Shown here in pieces: positions 1 to 9,640 of a stretch of DNA of 64,000 nt. The notes beneath the pieces were generated by a model. That model was given only the letters and a program-made list of their open reading frames with translations. It did no database searches and had not been told where the DNA came from. The stretch spans positions 79,028 to 143,027 of the forward strand of contig JAIQFO010000010.1 in assembly GCA_020073215.1 (NCBI GenBank), written 5' to 3'. The position numbers and the translations under genes are program-made. Source of the stretch: Terriglobia bacterium (lineage in GTDB: Bacteria; Acidobacteriota; Terriglobia; Terriglobales; Acidobacteriaceae). Each line of letters begins with the position of its first letter. The first letter of the stretch is position 1.

Positions 1-965
1 TCGGATATGTCGGATCTCGCTCTACACATCTGTCAGTAGCTGCTGATGACATCAACCTCGTTCCGCCGGTTTTGACACCCCAGGGCATAGTCATACCGTT
101 AAACACGTATCAAGTTGATCCAAACTGGGCGCATGCAAACGGCGGCTTAGTACCTGGTGGGCCGGGGGGCAGCGGGATTCGTCCAGTATTGTTCGACGGT
201 GAGTCCACCTACCACGGCCTGCAGGCGCAACTCAAGAAGACCATGAGTTATGGCTTCCAAGGTCAGATCTCCTATACCTGGAGCAAGTGTCGCGATACAA
301 GCTCTGCTCCTGTGACGGGGGATACTTACTCAACTTCAATCGCTGTACCGCTCTTGCTGAGTAAGCAATACCGGATCGGCGCCTGCGACTTTGATTTGCG
401 ACATGTAGCCGTAGGAACCTTGATCTGGGATGTTCCTGGCCCCAAGTCAGGAGCTATGTCGTGGGTGGCGGGAGGCTGGGAACTCGGCACTATTGTCACT
501 GCGACCACTGGCTCCCCGTTCTCGGTGACCATTGGCGGCGGCGGCGACCCGCTCAACACGGGCTTCAATGGTGATTTTTCCATGGACTTCCCCGACCTCA
601 TACCCGGATGCAACGCGACCCCTGGAGTATTCAGGAATGCGCAGGGGAAGCTCGAAGGGTTCAATCCGGCCTGCTTTGCGACGCCCCCAAACGTCGCGGG
701 TGGGACTCTCGTGGGTAACGCTGGACGTAACCGTTTCTACGGCCCCGGCTTGAAATCCGTGGACTTCTCTGTCTTCAAGAATCTGCCGTTGACGGAGAGG
801 CTGAAAGCGCAGTTTCGTGCCGAGTTTTTCAACGTGCTCAACCATCCAAATTTTGCCTCCCCAAACTTTCTCAACGACGGCAATATGGACGCATCCGATG
901 GTGTGCTGGCCTCTACTTCGACGCTCTCACGGCAAATCCAACTCGGCCTGAAGCTGATCTGGTAA
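1..965 (+). CDS. TonB-dependent receptor (Oar-like), C-terminal part, 5' truncated by window edge
   Basis: The reading frame is open from position 3, so this is the 3' part of a larger gene. The translated part is the C-terminal beta-barrel of an outer-membrane TonB-dependent receptor. It has alternating aromatic strands (YHGLQAQLKKTMSYGFQGQI, SYTWSK), the common 'FRAEFFNVLNHPNF' stretch near the end, and a terminal aromatic residue (LKLIW) typical of BAM-inserted proteins. Acidobacterial Oar-like receptors are about 1000-1200 residues with an N-terminal carboxypeptidase-regulatory-like domain, so roughly the last 30% is visible. Substrate cannot be inferred. The apparent TTG start at 72 is internal and not real. 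Confidence 0.88.
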   Translation, partial: GYVGSRSTHLSVAADDINLVPPVLTPQGIVIPLNTYQVDPNWAHANGGLVPGGPGGSGIRPVLFDGESTYHGLQAQLKKTMSYGFQGQISYTWSKCRDTSSAPVTGDTYSTSIAVPLLLSKQYRIGACDFDLRHVAVGTLIWDVPGPKSGAMSWVAGGWELGTIVTATTGSPFSVTIGGGGDPLNTGFNGDFSMDFPDLIPGCNATPGVFRNAQGKLEGFNPACFATPPNVAGGTLVGNAGRNRFYGPGLKSVDFSVFKNLPLTERLKAQFRAEFFNVLNHPNFASPNFLNDGNMDASDGVLASTSTLSRQIQLGLKLIW

Positions 966-973
966 CAACCACA

Positions 974-1005
974 GGGGAACCGCGGCCGCAAGGCCAAGGT
1001 TCCCC
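974..1005 (+). terminator. Stem-loop downstream of TonB receptor
   Basis: GGGGAACC pairs with GGTTCCCC around an inner CGGCC/GGCC stem, starting 8 nt after the receptor stop. There is no clear U-tract (C-rich then AAAAAGG), so intrinsic termination is plausible but not certain. Confidence 0.5.
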
Positions 1006-1086
1006 CTCCCCCAAAAAGGGGATCGTGCAATCTCATCGTTCCCGACCTGCAACGGTCGTAGTGCGGCAGAAATCGCGTAGGCGGAA

Positions 1087-2439
1087 TTGAGGACTCGCTT
1101 GGACACGAGAATTGCCGCAAGGCAACCATCCCATCAACTCGATCAGAGCGTGTCACCCGCCCACGCTACAAGCGTCCGCTGGGTGGTCATGGGCATCGTC
1201 ATGGCCATCATGGCGGTCACCGCCCTCAACCGCCTTAACCTGAGCATTGCTGGAAAGTACATCGAAGAAGAATTCTCCTTCAGCACGATTGCCATGGGAG
1301 GCGTCTTCAGCGCTTTCCTCTGGGGATATGGCTTGTTTCAGATTCCCTGGGGATACGTCTGCGATCGCTTCGGCCCGCGCCGAACCCTGACCGCGTCTAT
1401 CTTCTGTTTCGCGGTCGGTTCCGGCGCCATGGTTGTCGCACCCAGGTTCGCGGCGGCAACGGGAGTCAGCGCACTCGCGATCTTTAGCATCGTGCGCTTT
1501 CTAACCGGAGTCGGAGAGGCGGCGGTTTCCTCCAACGTAACCCGAGTCATTGCCTCCTGGACCGCAGTGCACGAACGCGGGTTTGCCAGCGGCTTGCAAG
1601 TCTGCGGGCTGGGCCTGGGCGGAACCCTCACTCCCATCGCCATCGCCTGGACGATGATCCACTGGGGCTGGCGCGTCTCATTCGCAATTTCCGCCGCGCT
1701 CGCCTTTGCCGTCGTCGCCCTCTGGCACTGGTACGCCACCGACTGGCCGGAAGAAAATCCGCGCGTGAACCAGCACGAATTGCAAACCATTCACCCCGGA
1801 TGGCAGAACGGTAACCCCCGTCCACAACAAGCCGCGACAAAAATTCCCTGGATCAAGATGCTCACCAGTGTCTCCGTGTGGGCCTTGATTCTAGGCTATG
1901 GTTTTCAGGGTTACGCCTTCTACGTTTATTACAACTGGTTCTACTTCTACGCGGTAAAACTGCGCGGCCTGGACCTCATGCATGCCGCGGCCTGGACCTC
2001 GGCGCCATTCCTGGCGATGGCGGTGTTGTCTCCGGTCGGCGGATGGTTTTCCGACCGCGTCGCCCGCGTCTCCGATCGTCGCAAGGGGCGCCTGGCGTCA
2101 GTATGGCTGGGCATGGGCGCCGCCGCCCTGTTGTTGTACACCGGCAATCATCTCACCCTCACCGTCGTGGCCCTGCCCATGATCGCGTTGGCGGCCGGCT
2201 TCACCATGTTTGGAGCCGCCAATTTCTGGGCCGCGTGCATTGATCTGGCCCCCGGATATTCCGCGTCGTTGTCCGCACTAATGAACACTATGGGAAGTAT
2301 CGGAGGAGTCGTCTCTTCCACCGTGACCGCGTCGATTGCGGTTCATCAAGGATGGGTGCCGGCGCTGGATGTAGCGGTATGGGTAACGATCGGGTCGGGG
2401 CTGTTGTTTACAATGGTAAACGCGAATCGCAGTATATGA
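1087..2439 (+). CDS. MFS transporter, anion:cation symporter-like
   Basis: A 12-helix inner-membrane major facilitator. The first half carries the motif GYGLFQIPWGYVCDRFGPRR in the TM2/loop2-3 region, characteristic of the ACS/ExuT-GudP type that imports organic anions such as hexuronates or glucarate. Further segments (VGEAAVSSNVTRVIASW, MGSIGGVVSSTVTA) also fit this group. Substrate is not determinable. The start is uncertain: TTG at 1087 has a purine-rich AGGCGGA just upstream, while GTG at 1150 would remove a hydrophilic leader and begin about 13 codons before TM1. It lies between the receptor and the efflux operon; the 63-nt gap to the next gene allows co-transcription, but function does not obviously connect them. 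Confidence 0.85.
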   Translation: MRTRLDTRIAARQPSHQLDQSVSPAHATSVRWVVMGIVMAIMAVTALNRLNLSIAGKYIEEEFSFSTIAMGGVFSAFLWGYGLFQIPWGYVCDRFGPRRTLTASIFCFAVGSGAMVVAPRFAAATGVSALAIFSIVRFLTGVGEAAVSSNVTRVIASWTAVHERGFASGLQVCGLGLGGTLTPIAIAWTMIHWGWRVSFAISAALAFAVVALWHWYATDWPEENPRVNQHELQTIHPGWQNGNPRPQQAATKIPWIKMLTSVSVWALILGYGFQGYAFYVYYNWFYFYAVKLRGLDLMHAAAWTSAPFLAMAVLSPVGGWFSDRVARVSDRRKGRLASVWLGMGAAALLLYTGNHLTLTVVALPMIALAAGFTMFGAANFWAACIDLAPGYSASLSALMNTMGSIGGVVSSTVTASIAVHQGWVPALDVAVWVTIGSGLLFTMVNANRSI

Positions 2440-2502
2440 GGAGAAAGGGACTGCGTAGCGGGTGATCGACCTGAGATCACCGGCCCGCGTTTGGGAGGAT
2501 CA

Positions 2503-3912
2503 ATGTTCACCGCCGCGTGTAGAAAATTTGCCAGACAATCGAGAATCGTGTCGCTGGGAATCCTGCTGGCTGTTCCAGCACATGGACAGGATCAACCCCA
2601 AAGCGCGGCCACTTCCAAAGTCTACGGACAAGTCCAGACGCCGGCCACAACCGCGGACACCAATACCACGCAAGCGCCGCTGGTCCTCACACTGCAGGAT
2701 GCCCTGGCACGCGCTAAGGCGAACGATCCCCAATTCCGGGCAGCTCTGACGGAACTGGGACTGGCGCATCAGGATACCGTGCAAAGCCGCGCTCAACTGC
2801 TTCCCAACGTCAACTACAACATGCAGTACATCTACACCCAGGGCGGAGGCCTCGTTGCCAACAACGGCGTCCGCTACATTGCCAACAACGGTGTCCACGA
2901 ATACATCGCGCAGGGCAACATTCACCAGGCGCTCTCGCCGGGCATGTTGGCGGACTATCGAAAAGTCGAGGCCGCCGAGGCTCTATCGCGCGCCAAGTCA
3001 GAGATTGCGACCCGCGGCTTGGTCGTCACCGTTGTGCAGTCCTACTACGGATATGTCGTGGCCGAGCGCAAGTATGCTACGGCGCAGAAAGCCGCCGCCG
3101 AAGCGGATCGCTTTTTCGATATCAGCCAGAAACTGCAGAACGGAGGCGAGGTAGCGCGTTCCGACGTGATCAAGGCCCAGATTCAGGATCAGCAGCAGCA
3201 GCGCTCACTGCAGGATGCTCTGTTGGAGATGAACAAGACCCGCCTCGATCTTGCCGTGTTGCTGTTCCCGAATTTCGACCAGAATTTCTCTGTCGTAGAT
3301 GACTTGCGCCTGCCCAATCCGTTGCCCCCTTTCGTGGAAGTACAAGCTGCCGGAACCAGGAACAATCCGGAACTTCGTGTAGCGCTTGCCTCGCTGCGGC
3401 AAAGCGACCAGGAAGTGAAAGTCGCGTGGGCGGCCATGTTGCCATCGGTCGGCCTCGATTATTTCTATGGCATTGACGCCAATCAGTTCGCGGTGCGCGG
3501 CCCCGCTCCGGACCACTTTCGCAACCTGGGATACTCGGCCACCGCGACACTACAGTTGCCCATCTGGAACTGGGGAGCGGGTTACAGCAAGGTGAAGCAG
3601 GCGGATTTGCGGCGGCAGCAGGCCCATGTCGAGCTGAGCTTCGCGCAACGCCGGCTGCTGGCCGATCTGCGGTCGTTCTATGACGAAACTGAAACCTCGC
3701 GCGCGCAGCTCGAATCGCTCGCTCAAACCGCGGAACTTGCCTCCGACAGTCTACGTTTAACTACTTTGCGCTACCAGGCGGGGGAGGCCACGGTGCTGGA
3801 AGTGGTGGACGCTCAAAACACCCTGACCCTGGCTCGCAATGCGTATGATGATGGTCAGGTCCGTTTCCAGGTCGCCCTCGCGAACCTCGAAACCCTGACC
3901 GGGAGCTTCTAA
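2503..3912 (+). CDS. TolC-family outer membrane efflux protein
   Basis: Outer-membrane channel of a tripartite efflux pump. I chose ATG 2503 because GGGAGG lies 4-9 nt upstream; an earlier TTG at 2491 has no such site. An N-terminal signal peptide ends near residue 27 (VPAHG-QD). Two outer-membrane-efflux repeats follow, with long alpha-helical hairpin stretches (ALARAKANDPQFRAAL; LRLTTLRYQAGEATVLEVVD) and the conserved YxxGEATxLEVxDAQ signature before the C-terminus. The length of 469 aa is normal. It is first in a three-gene operon with adaptor and RND pump; the adaptor starts 4 nt after its stop. Confidence 0.93.
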   Translation: MFTAACRKFARQSRIVSLGILLAVPAHGQDQPQSAATSKVYGQVQTPATTADTNTTQAPLVLTLQDALARAKANDPQFRAALTELGLAHQDTVQSRAQLLPNVNYNMQYIYTQGGGLVANNGVRYIANNGVHEYIAQGNIHQALSPGMLADYRKVEAAEALSRAKSEIATRGLVVTVVQSYYGYVVAERKYATAQKAAAEADRFFDISQKLQNGGEVARSDVIKAQIQDQQQQRSLQDALLEMNKTRLDLAVLLFPNFDQNFSVVDDLRLPNPLPPFVEVQAAGTRNNPELRVALASLRQSDQEVKVAWAAMLPSVGLDYFYGIDANQFAVRGPAPDHFRNLGYSATATLQLPIWNWGAGYSKVKQADLRRQQAHVELSFAQRRLLADLRSFYDETETSRAQLESLAQTAELASDSLRLTTLRYQAGEATVLEVVDAQNTLTLARNAYDDGQVRFQVALANLETLTGSF

Positions 3913-3915
3913 AGC

Positions 3916-5295
3916 GTGTTTCACCTATCGATTTGTGGGAAAGGAACCTGTACCGCTCAGCGGCGTCGGCGCCTGGTTTCACGGGCCTCCATCATTCTTG
4001 TTCTCGTCTCTCTGCTGGGCTGCTCTGGCGAAAAGGCGCCGGAGCCGATCGTCGGCGTCCAGGTGGTCCCGGTCAAGAAGGCAACCATCGAGCAGACCAT
4101 GACCTCCGAGGCGATTTTGTTTCCGCTGGCGCAGTCCGCGATTGTTCCCAAGATCAGCGCGCCGGTCAAAGCCTTCTACGTGAATCGCGGCAGCAAGGTG
4201 CATGAAGGACAGTTGCTCGCCAAATTAGAGAACCGCGATCTAGCCGCGGCTGCCGAAGACAACCAGGGAGCCTACGATCAGGCGCAAGCCGCCTACGCGA
4301 TCGCGACCGCGTCCACTTTGCCGGAAGAGATTCAAAAAGCGCAGGGCGATACCAAGGCCGCGAAGCTCGCCCTGGAAGCCGAGCAGAAGCTCTACGACAG
4401 CCGTCAGGATCTCTACAAGCAAGGCGCCCTGCCGCGCAAAGACCTCGATCAAGCCACCGTCAGTCTCGCCCAGGCACGGACGCAGTATGAAATTGCGCAG
4501 CACCACCTCGATGCCCTTATGGCCGGGGGCAAGCAAGAGGAAATCAAGTCTGCCAAGGGCCAATTGCAATCGGCCAAGGGCAAGTATCTCGGCGCCGCGG
4601 CGCAGTTGAACTATTCGGACATCCGCAGCCCGATCAACGGAGTGGTTACCGACCGTCCCTTGTATCCCGGAGAAATGGCCGCGGCCGGAAGCCCCCTGCT
4701 CACCGTCATGGACACCAGTTCGGTGGTGGCCCGCGCCCATATTCCGCAAGATCAGGCCGCATTGCTGAAGCTTGGTGGCAAGGCCACGATCATTCTTTCG
4801 GGCGCCGTTGCAGGCGGGGCCTCAGACAAGGCGGCAGGCGGAGACGATGCGATCGAAGGGAAGGTGACGGTCGTCAGTCCGGCGCTTGATCCCAACAGCA
4901 CGACCGTCGAAGTCTGGATACAAGCAAAGAATCCGAAGGGACGGTTACGCCCGGGAACGAGCGTGAAGATTTCCATGCTGGCGCGAACGGTGCCGAACGC
5001 AGTCGTCATTCCGGCCGCCGCCGTCCTCACCGCCCCCGACGGAAGCAGCTACGTGATGCTCGCCGGCTCCGACAACAAGGCCCACCAGAAGACGGTGAAG
5101 ACCGGAATCCGGCAGGAGGATCAAGTGCAGATTCTCGATGGCCTCGCGGAAGGCGATCGTGTAATCGCCTCCGGAGCCTATGGCCTGCCCGACAATACTA
5201 AGATTCGCGTCGAAGCCGCCACCGAATCTGACAAGGCGGATCAGCCCTCGAACAAGCCATCTCCGGAACAAGAGACGGAAAAGGATGCCAAATAG
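3916..5295 (+). CDS. RND efflux periplasmic adaptor (HlyD/MFP family) lipoprotein
   Basis: Membrane-fusion subunit linking the RND pump to the TolC-like channel. A GTG start immediately after tolC is followed by a basic stretch and the lipobox LVSLLGC, so the mature protein is probably anchored by a lipidated Cys in the inner membrane. Order: biotinyl-lipoyl-like half (KISAPVKAFYVNRGSKVHEG), a coiled-coil hairpin rich in Ala/Gln/Lys (about residues 100-225), the second lipoyl half (YSDIRSPINGVVTDRPLYPG), then beta-barrel and membrane-proximal domains. Its end overlaps the pump start by 11 nt, indicating translational coupling. No metal-binding His/Met tail is seen, so the substrate class is open. 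Confidence 0.92.
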   Translation: MFHLSICGKGTCTAQRRRRLVSRASIILVLVSLLGCSGEKAPEPIVGVQVVPVKKATIEQTMTSEAILFPLAQSAIVPKISAPVKAFYVNRGSKVHEGQLLAKLENRDLAAAAEDNQGAYDQAQAAYAIATASTLPEEIQKAQGDTKAAKLALEAEQKLYDSRQDLYKQGALPRKDLDQATVSLAQARTQYEIAQHHLDALMAGGKQEEIKSAKGQLQSAKGKYLGAAAQLNYSDIRSPINGVVTDRPLYPGEMAAAGSPLLTVMDTSSVVARAHIPQDQAALLKLGGKATIILSGAVAGGASDKAAGGDDAIEGKVTVVSPALDPNSTTVEVWIQAKNPKGRLRPGTSVKISMLARTVPNAVVIPAAAVLTAPDGSSYVMLAGSDNKAHQKTVKTGIRQEDQVQILDGLAEGDRVIASGAYGLPDNTKIRVEAATESDKADQPSNKPSPEQETEKDAK

Positions 5296-8200
5296 CTCGA
5301 TGGCCGCGACCCAAGGCGAATCCCATTACTGGTTTGCGCGCCACTCCCGCTCCATCCTCGTCTTGATCATCACGCTGGCGATGGTGGGCATCTTCGTCGC
5401 CTTCAACATTCCGGTTTCCGTTTTTCCGAGCACCAATTTTCCCCGCATCCTCATCGCTGTCGACAACGGCGTTATGCCCATCGACCAGATGATGGTGACG
5501 GTCACGCGGCCTCTCGAAGAGGCGGTGAACAGCGTTCCGGGCCTGCAGCAGGTGCGTTCCATTACCAGCCGTGGATCCGCCGAAATCGATCTCTTCTTCG
5601 ACTGGAACGTCGACATGTTCCAGACCTTGCAGTACGTCAACGCGGCCCTATCCAACGCACAACGTGAACTGCCCCCGACCGCGAAGGTAGAAGCCCATCG
5701 CATGACCTTCGCCAGCTTTCCGATTATCGGCTATAGCTTGACTTCTGACACGGTCCCGCAGACCCAACTCTGGGAACTTGCCACCTATGAAATCAAGCCC
5801 CGGCTCAACCGCCTGAATGGCGTGGCGCGCGTGCTCGTGCAAGGCGGCCAGGAGCCCGAGTTTCACATCGTGCCCGATCCCGCCAAACTCTTGCAGGCGA
5901 GCGTTACAGTTACCGACCTGCTCGATGCGGTGCGGCGCACTAATCTGATTGACTCTCCCGGTCTCCTCGAACGCAACCACCAGCTTTACCTTGGGCTGAT
6001 CAGCGGGCAGGTGCGCGATCCGCAACAGATTGCGGCGACCGTCATCAAGACAACCGCCGCCGGCGTGCCGGTGCGTGTGGGCGACGTCGCGAAAGTAGAG
6101 TCGGCAGTGCGTCCCCTATATACGATTGTTTCGGCGAATGGAAAGCCGGCCGTCCTGCTGAGCATCAACCGTCAGCCGGACAGCAACACCGTGCAGGTGG
6201 CGGAAGAAGCGCACACCGAAGTCGAGAGCATCCGCAAATCGCTGCCGCCCGGGGTAGAGATTGATCCTTTTTACGACCAGTCGGATATCGTCAAGCAATC
6301 GATTGCCAGCGTCCGCGACGCCATCCTCATCGGCCTTATCCTGGCGTCCATTATTCTCGTGATCTTTCTGCGCGACTGGGGCACGTCGATCGTGGCTGGC
6401 CTGGTCATCCCGGTGACCATCGCGGTGACCTTCATCGCCCTCAAGTGGATGGGCCAGAGTTTCAACCTGATGACCCTCGGCGGCCTGGCTGCGGCCGTTG
6501 GCTTGGTAATCGATGATGCCATCGTGGTGGTGGAGAACATCGTGCTGCACCGCGACGCCGGCCAGACCCGGCTGCAGGCGATCCACAGCGCCCTCGGCGA
6601 GATCACCATCCCGCTGATCGGCTCGACCATCACTCCGATTGTGGTTTTCCTTCCACTCGTCTCCATCACCGGAGTCACCGGCACCTTCTTCCGCGCCCTC
6701 GCCGTCACCATGTCAGTCTCACTGCTCACGTCGCTGGCCCTGGCGCTCAGTTGGACGCCGGCGCTAAGCCAGTTTCTCATCAGGAGATCCACCGGCGATT
6801 CCTCCGACCTCCCCGACGGCACAGCTGAAAACAAAGAAGACGCCCTGGACCAGATCGCTCCCGAGCCCGAAGTCGAGTCGATCCGCCGATTGATGGAAGT
6901 GGAAGAGGCCTCGCTCAGCGGCTTCTTCCGCAAGGTGATCGCCTTTCATGAGCGCTGGCTGCGCCGCGCGCTGGAGCGCCCACGCTGGCTGGCCGCTTTC
7001 AGTCTCGTTCTGATTGTCATCGCTTTCGTCTGCTACCAGTTTTCCGGCTCCGACCTGCTGCCGGAGATGGACGAAGGCGGCTTCATTCTCGACTACATCA
7101 TGCCCGCGGGCAGTTCCTTGGCGGAGACGAATCGCGTGATCCGCCACCTCGAACAGATCTTGCGCGAAACTCCCGAGGTCGAGTACACCTCGCGCCGCAC
7201 CGGCCTGCAACTGGGCCTGGCGGCCGTGACCGAGGCCAACACCGGAGACATTTCGGTGAAACTGAAACCCTCCCGCAGCCGTGATATCGAAGAGGTCATC
7301 GCCGACGTGCGCGCGAAAATCAAGCTGGAAGAACCCGCGATCGACGTGGAATTCGTCCAGGTTCTCCAGGACATGATTAACGATCTGACGGGAGAGCCGC
7401 AGCCGGTAGAGATCAAGTTGTTCTCGCAGGATGCCCCCCTCATCGAGGAGTGGGCCCCGAAGATAGCGGATGCGATCACCAAAGACAAAGGCGTGGTCGA
7501 CATCCTGAATGGAATCGATAACACCATCAGCGGTCCGGCCGTGATGTTTCAGGTGGACCCGACGATCGCGGCACGAGCCGGGTTCACCCCCGAAGAGGTG
7601 GCGACCGACGCGGCGGCCATTCTGGAAGGCGAACCGTCGACGACTCCCGTGGTCGCTCATGACCGCACCTACACCGTGCGTGTGCGCTTTCCGGAAGGGA
7701 ATCGGGCTTCGCTGGAGGCCATGCGCGACACGCTGCTGGTCAGTTCGACGGGCAAAACGGCCACGCTCGGATCGCTGGCCACGATGACCGAGATCCCTGG
7801 ACAGACGGAAATCCGCCGCGAGAACCTGCTGCGGAACGTGGTTGTCTCGGCACGGCTCGAGGGCGTCGACCTGGGCACCGGTATTGCCAGCGTCAAGAAA
7901 AGCGTGGACCTGTTGCATCTGCCGTCTTCGATCCGGGTGTTATACGGCGGAACCTACCAGACCCAGCAAAAATCGTTTCGCGACCTCGTTTTCGTGCTCA
8001 TCCTGGCGGTGGTGCTGGTCTTCATCGTGTTGCTGTTTGAGTTCCGCACCTTCGCCGCGCCCCTCGCGATTCTCTCGTCGGCCCTGCTCTCGACCTGCGG
8101 AGTCTTTCTGGCCCTGTTCATCACCCGCACCACCTTCAACATCTCCTCGTTCATGGGGATGATCATGGTGATTGGCATCGTGGCCAAGAACGGAATTCTG

Positions 8201-8479
8201 CTCCTCGATGCCGAGCAGAAATTTCGCGCCGCGGGATTATCGCTGGAAGAGTCGGTCATTCAGGCAGGCCGCCGCAGGTTGCGCCCGATCGTCATGACCG
8301 CGCTCGCCGCGGTGGCGGGAATGTTGCCGCTGGCGTTTGCCATGGGCGCGGGATCGCAGATGTTGAAGCCCCTGGCGATTGCCGTGATCGGCGGCGTGCT
8401 CCTGTCCATGGTTCTGTCGCTGATCATCACCCCCGCCGTCCACCTCTTCGTCACCCGCCGGGCCCTGCGAAGTTCCTAA
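5285..8479 (+). CDS. RND efflux transporter permease (AcrB/CusA superfamily)
   Basis: Proton-driven inner-membrane pump, 1064 aa with 12 TM segments and two large periplasmic loops. ATG 5285 is preferred over an upstream TTG because it overlaps the adaptor stop and follows a GGAAAAGG-like site. TM1 starts near residue 23 (SILVLIITLAMVGIFVAF). The TM4 proton-relay pair appears as GLVIDDAIVVVENI, the canonical Asp-Asp. The second half shows the conserved GIVAKNGILLLDAEQ segment in TM10 and RRLRPIVMTALAAVAGMLP. The sequence resembles heavy-metal or hydrophobic-compound RND pumps equally well, so no substrate is assigned. It is the last gene of the tolC-adaptor-pump operon. Confidence 0.93.
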   Translation: MPNSSMAATQGESHYWFARHSRSILVLIITLAMVGIFVAFNIPVSVFPSTNFPRILIAVDNGVMPIDQMMVTVTRPLEEAVNSVPGLQQVRSITSRGSAEIDLFFDWNVDMFQTLQYVNAALSNAQRELPPTAKVEAHRMTFASFPIIGYSLTSDTVPQTQLWELATYEIKPRLNRLNGVARVLVQGGQEPEFHIVPDPAKLLQASVTVTDLLDAVRRTNLIDSPGLLERNHQLYLGLISGQVRDPQQIAATVIKTTAAGVPVRVGDVAKVESAVRPLYTIVSANGKPAVLLSINRQPDSNTVQVAEEAHTEVESIRKSLPPGVEIDPFYDQSDIVKQSIASVRDAILIGLILASIILVIFLRDWGTSIVAGLVIPVTIAVTFIALKWMGQSFNLMTLGGLAAAVGLVIDDAIVVVENIVLHRDAGQTRLQAIHSALGEITIPLIGSTITPIVVFLPLVSITGVTGTFFRALAVTMSVSLLTSLALALSWTPALSQFLIRRSTGDSSDLPDGTAENKEDALDQIAPEPEVESIRRLMEVEEASLSGFFRKVIAFHERWLRRALERPRWLAAFSLVLIVIAFVCYQFSGSDLLPEMDEGGFILDYIMPAGSSLAETNRVIRHLEQILRETPEVEYTSRRTGLQLGLAAVTEANTGDISVKLKPSRSRDIEEVIADVRAKIKLEEPAIDVEFVQVLQDMINDLTGEPQPVEIKLFSQDAPLIEEWAPKIADAITKDKGVVDILNGIDNTISGPAVMFQVDPTIAARAGFTPEEVATDAAAILEGEPSTTPVVAHDRTYTVRVRFPEGNRASLEAMRDTLLVSSTGKTATLGSLATMTEIPGQTEIRRENLLRNVVVSARLEGVDLGTGIASVKKSVDLLHLPSSIRVLYGGTYQTQQKSFRDLVFVLILAVVLVFIVLLFEFRTFAAPLAILSSALLSTCGVFLALFITRTTFNISSFMGMIMVIGIVAKNGILLLDAEQKFRAAGLSLEESVIQAGRRRLRPIVMTALAAVAGMLPLAFAMGAGSQMLKPLAIAVIGGVLLSMVLSLIITPAVHLFVTRRALRSS

Positions 8480-8521
8480 GAGTTCCCGAACCCAACCTAA
8501 GTTTGGTAAGGTACTCGTGCC

Positions 8522-9094
8522 ATGACGACGAAGAAGAACGCAGGCCCCAATACAACCCTCAGGCAAAAAGCGCAGTTAATGTCGGCTTCCGAGATCGAAC
8601 GCACGCTGGTGCGTCTCGCTCACGAAATCCTCGAAAAGAACCATGGCATTGACGGCTTGGGGCTGGTCGGGATCCGCCGCCGCGGAGTGCCCATTGCCGA
8701 GCGTTTAGGCAAAATGATTCAGCGGGTGGAAAAGAAGAAAGTTCCCGTGGGCACGCTCGATATCACGTTCTATCGCGACGACCTTTCTACCCTCGGGCCC
8801 AAGCCCGTCGTGCAGCATGCGGAAATCGGCTTTCCCATCGAAGGCAAGAAGGTCGTGCTCGTCGACGACGTGCTTTATACCGGCCGCACCACCCGCGCCG
8901 CCCTCGACGCCCTTTTTTCGCATGGCCGTCCGAGCCTGGTGCAGTTGCTGGTGCTCATTGATCGCGGCCATCGCGAATTGCCGGTCGAGGCCACCTTCAT
9001 CGGCCGAATTGTGCAGACCACCGCAAGGGAAGTGATCGAAGTGAAGTTGACCGAGATCGACGACGCGGAGAAAGTGCTGTTGATGGAGAGGTGA
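8522..9094 (+). CDS. pyrR: Bifunctional PyrR: pyrimidine operon regulator / uracil phosphoribosyltransferase
   Basis: Type I phosphoribosyltransferase fold, 190 aa, close to the usual 175-185. The PRPP-binding loop VLVDDVLYTGRTTRAA is at about residues 112-127, and the N-terminal MSASEIERTLVRLAHEILE block with GIRRRGVPIAERL is typical of PyrR. In Gram-positives PyrR binds pyr mRNA to attenuate transcription in response to UMP, and it has weak UPRTase activity. Here no pyrB or pyrC follows: the next gene is unrelated and on the other strand. It starts 42 nt after the efflux pump and might be read through from that operon. Confidence 0.92.
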   Translation: MTTKKNAGPNTTLRQKAQLMSASEIERTLVRLAHEILEKNHGIDGLGLVGIRRRGVPIAERLGKMIQRVEKKKVPVGTLDITFYRDDLSTLGPKPVVQHAEIGFPIEGKKVVLVDDVLYTGRTTRAALDALFSHGRPSLVQLLVLIDRGHRELPVEATFIGRIVQTTAREVIEVKLTEIDDAEKVLLMER

Positions 9095-9109
9095 AATCAG
9101 GCGACCTAT

Positions 9110-9604
9110 TCAATTCTTCTTCGAATGGAGTAGCTTAACGAAGGACCAAATGCTCGGAGGAATGATCCAGCGGGCTCTTTCCTCTATTAGATGGCAGATG
9201 ATCATGGCTATGGTTCCTAGCCATAGGGCGAAGATACTGCCCTCCAGAGTCACGAATAAAACAATTCGTGTGGGCAGAAAGCTCGAAACAAGAAGGTAGC
9301 CAAACTCGCCCCACCCGAATCCTGACCCTTCGCCTCCGCGAACCCTCTGAGCCAGTAAAGTGAACGAGAGGGCTAACACCCACACGCCAATAAGGGCAAA
9401 AATCGCCGTTGAAGGTCCCGAGCGCTCAGCTCTTCTACGTCGGAGCACAAGCACGTAGAACACGATTAATGCGGCCGGACACGCGACTGTCACCGCTCCC
9501 CCTTGCTCATTCGGGGCCAAGGCGGGGATTACCACATCGGGAATCCAGAAGACAGTTCCGCCCAGCAGAAGACTTAACCATAACCACTTCGCAGAGGACA
9601 TCAT
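9110..9604 (-). CDS. Hypothetical membrane protein
   Basis: 164 aa, unrecognised. Four predicted hydrophobic helices: residues about 5-27, 37-53 (VTVACPAALIVFYVLVL), 68-85 (FALIGVWVLALSFTLLA) and a pair at 108-138. The C-terminal tail is short and basic. Tandem ATG ATG start codons are present. Base composition is visibly more A/T-rich than the neighbours, which may indicate recent acquisition. It converges with pyrR, 15 nt between stops. Confidence 0.6.
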   Translation of the reverse strand: MMSSAKWLWLSLLLGGTVFWIPDVVIPALAPNEQGGAVTVACPAALIVFYVLVLRRRRAERSGPSTAIFALIGVWVLALSFTLLAQRVRGGEGSGFGWGEFGYLLVSSFLPTRIVLFVTLEGSIFALWLGTIAMIICHLIEERARWIIPPSIWSFVKLLHSKKN

Positions 9605-9640
9605 CTAACCTTAAATTAAAATTAAGTTAAGAACCGAGGT

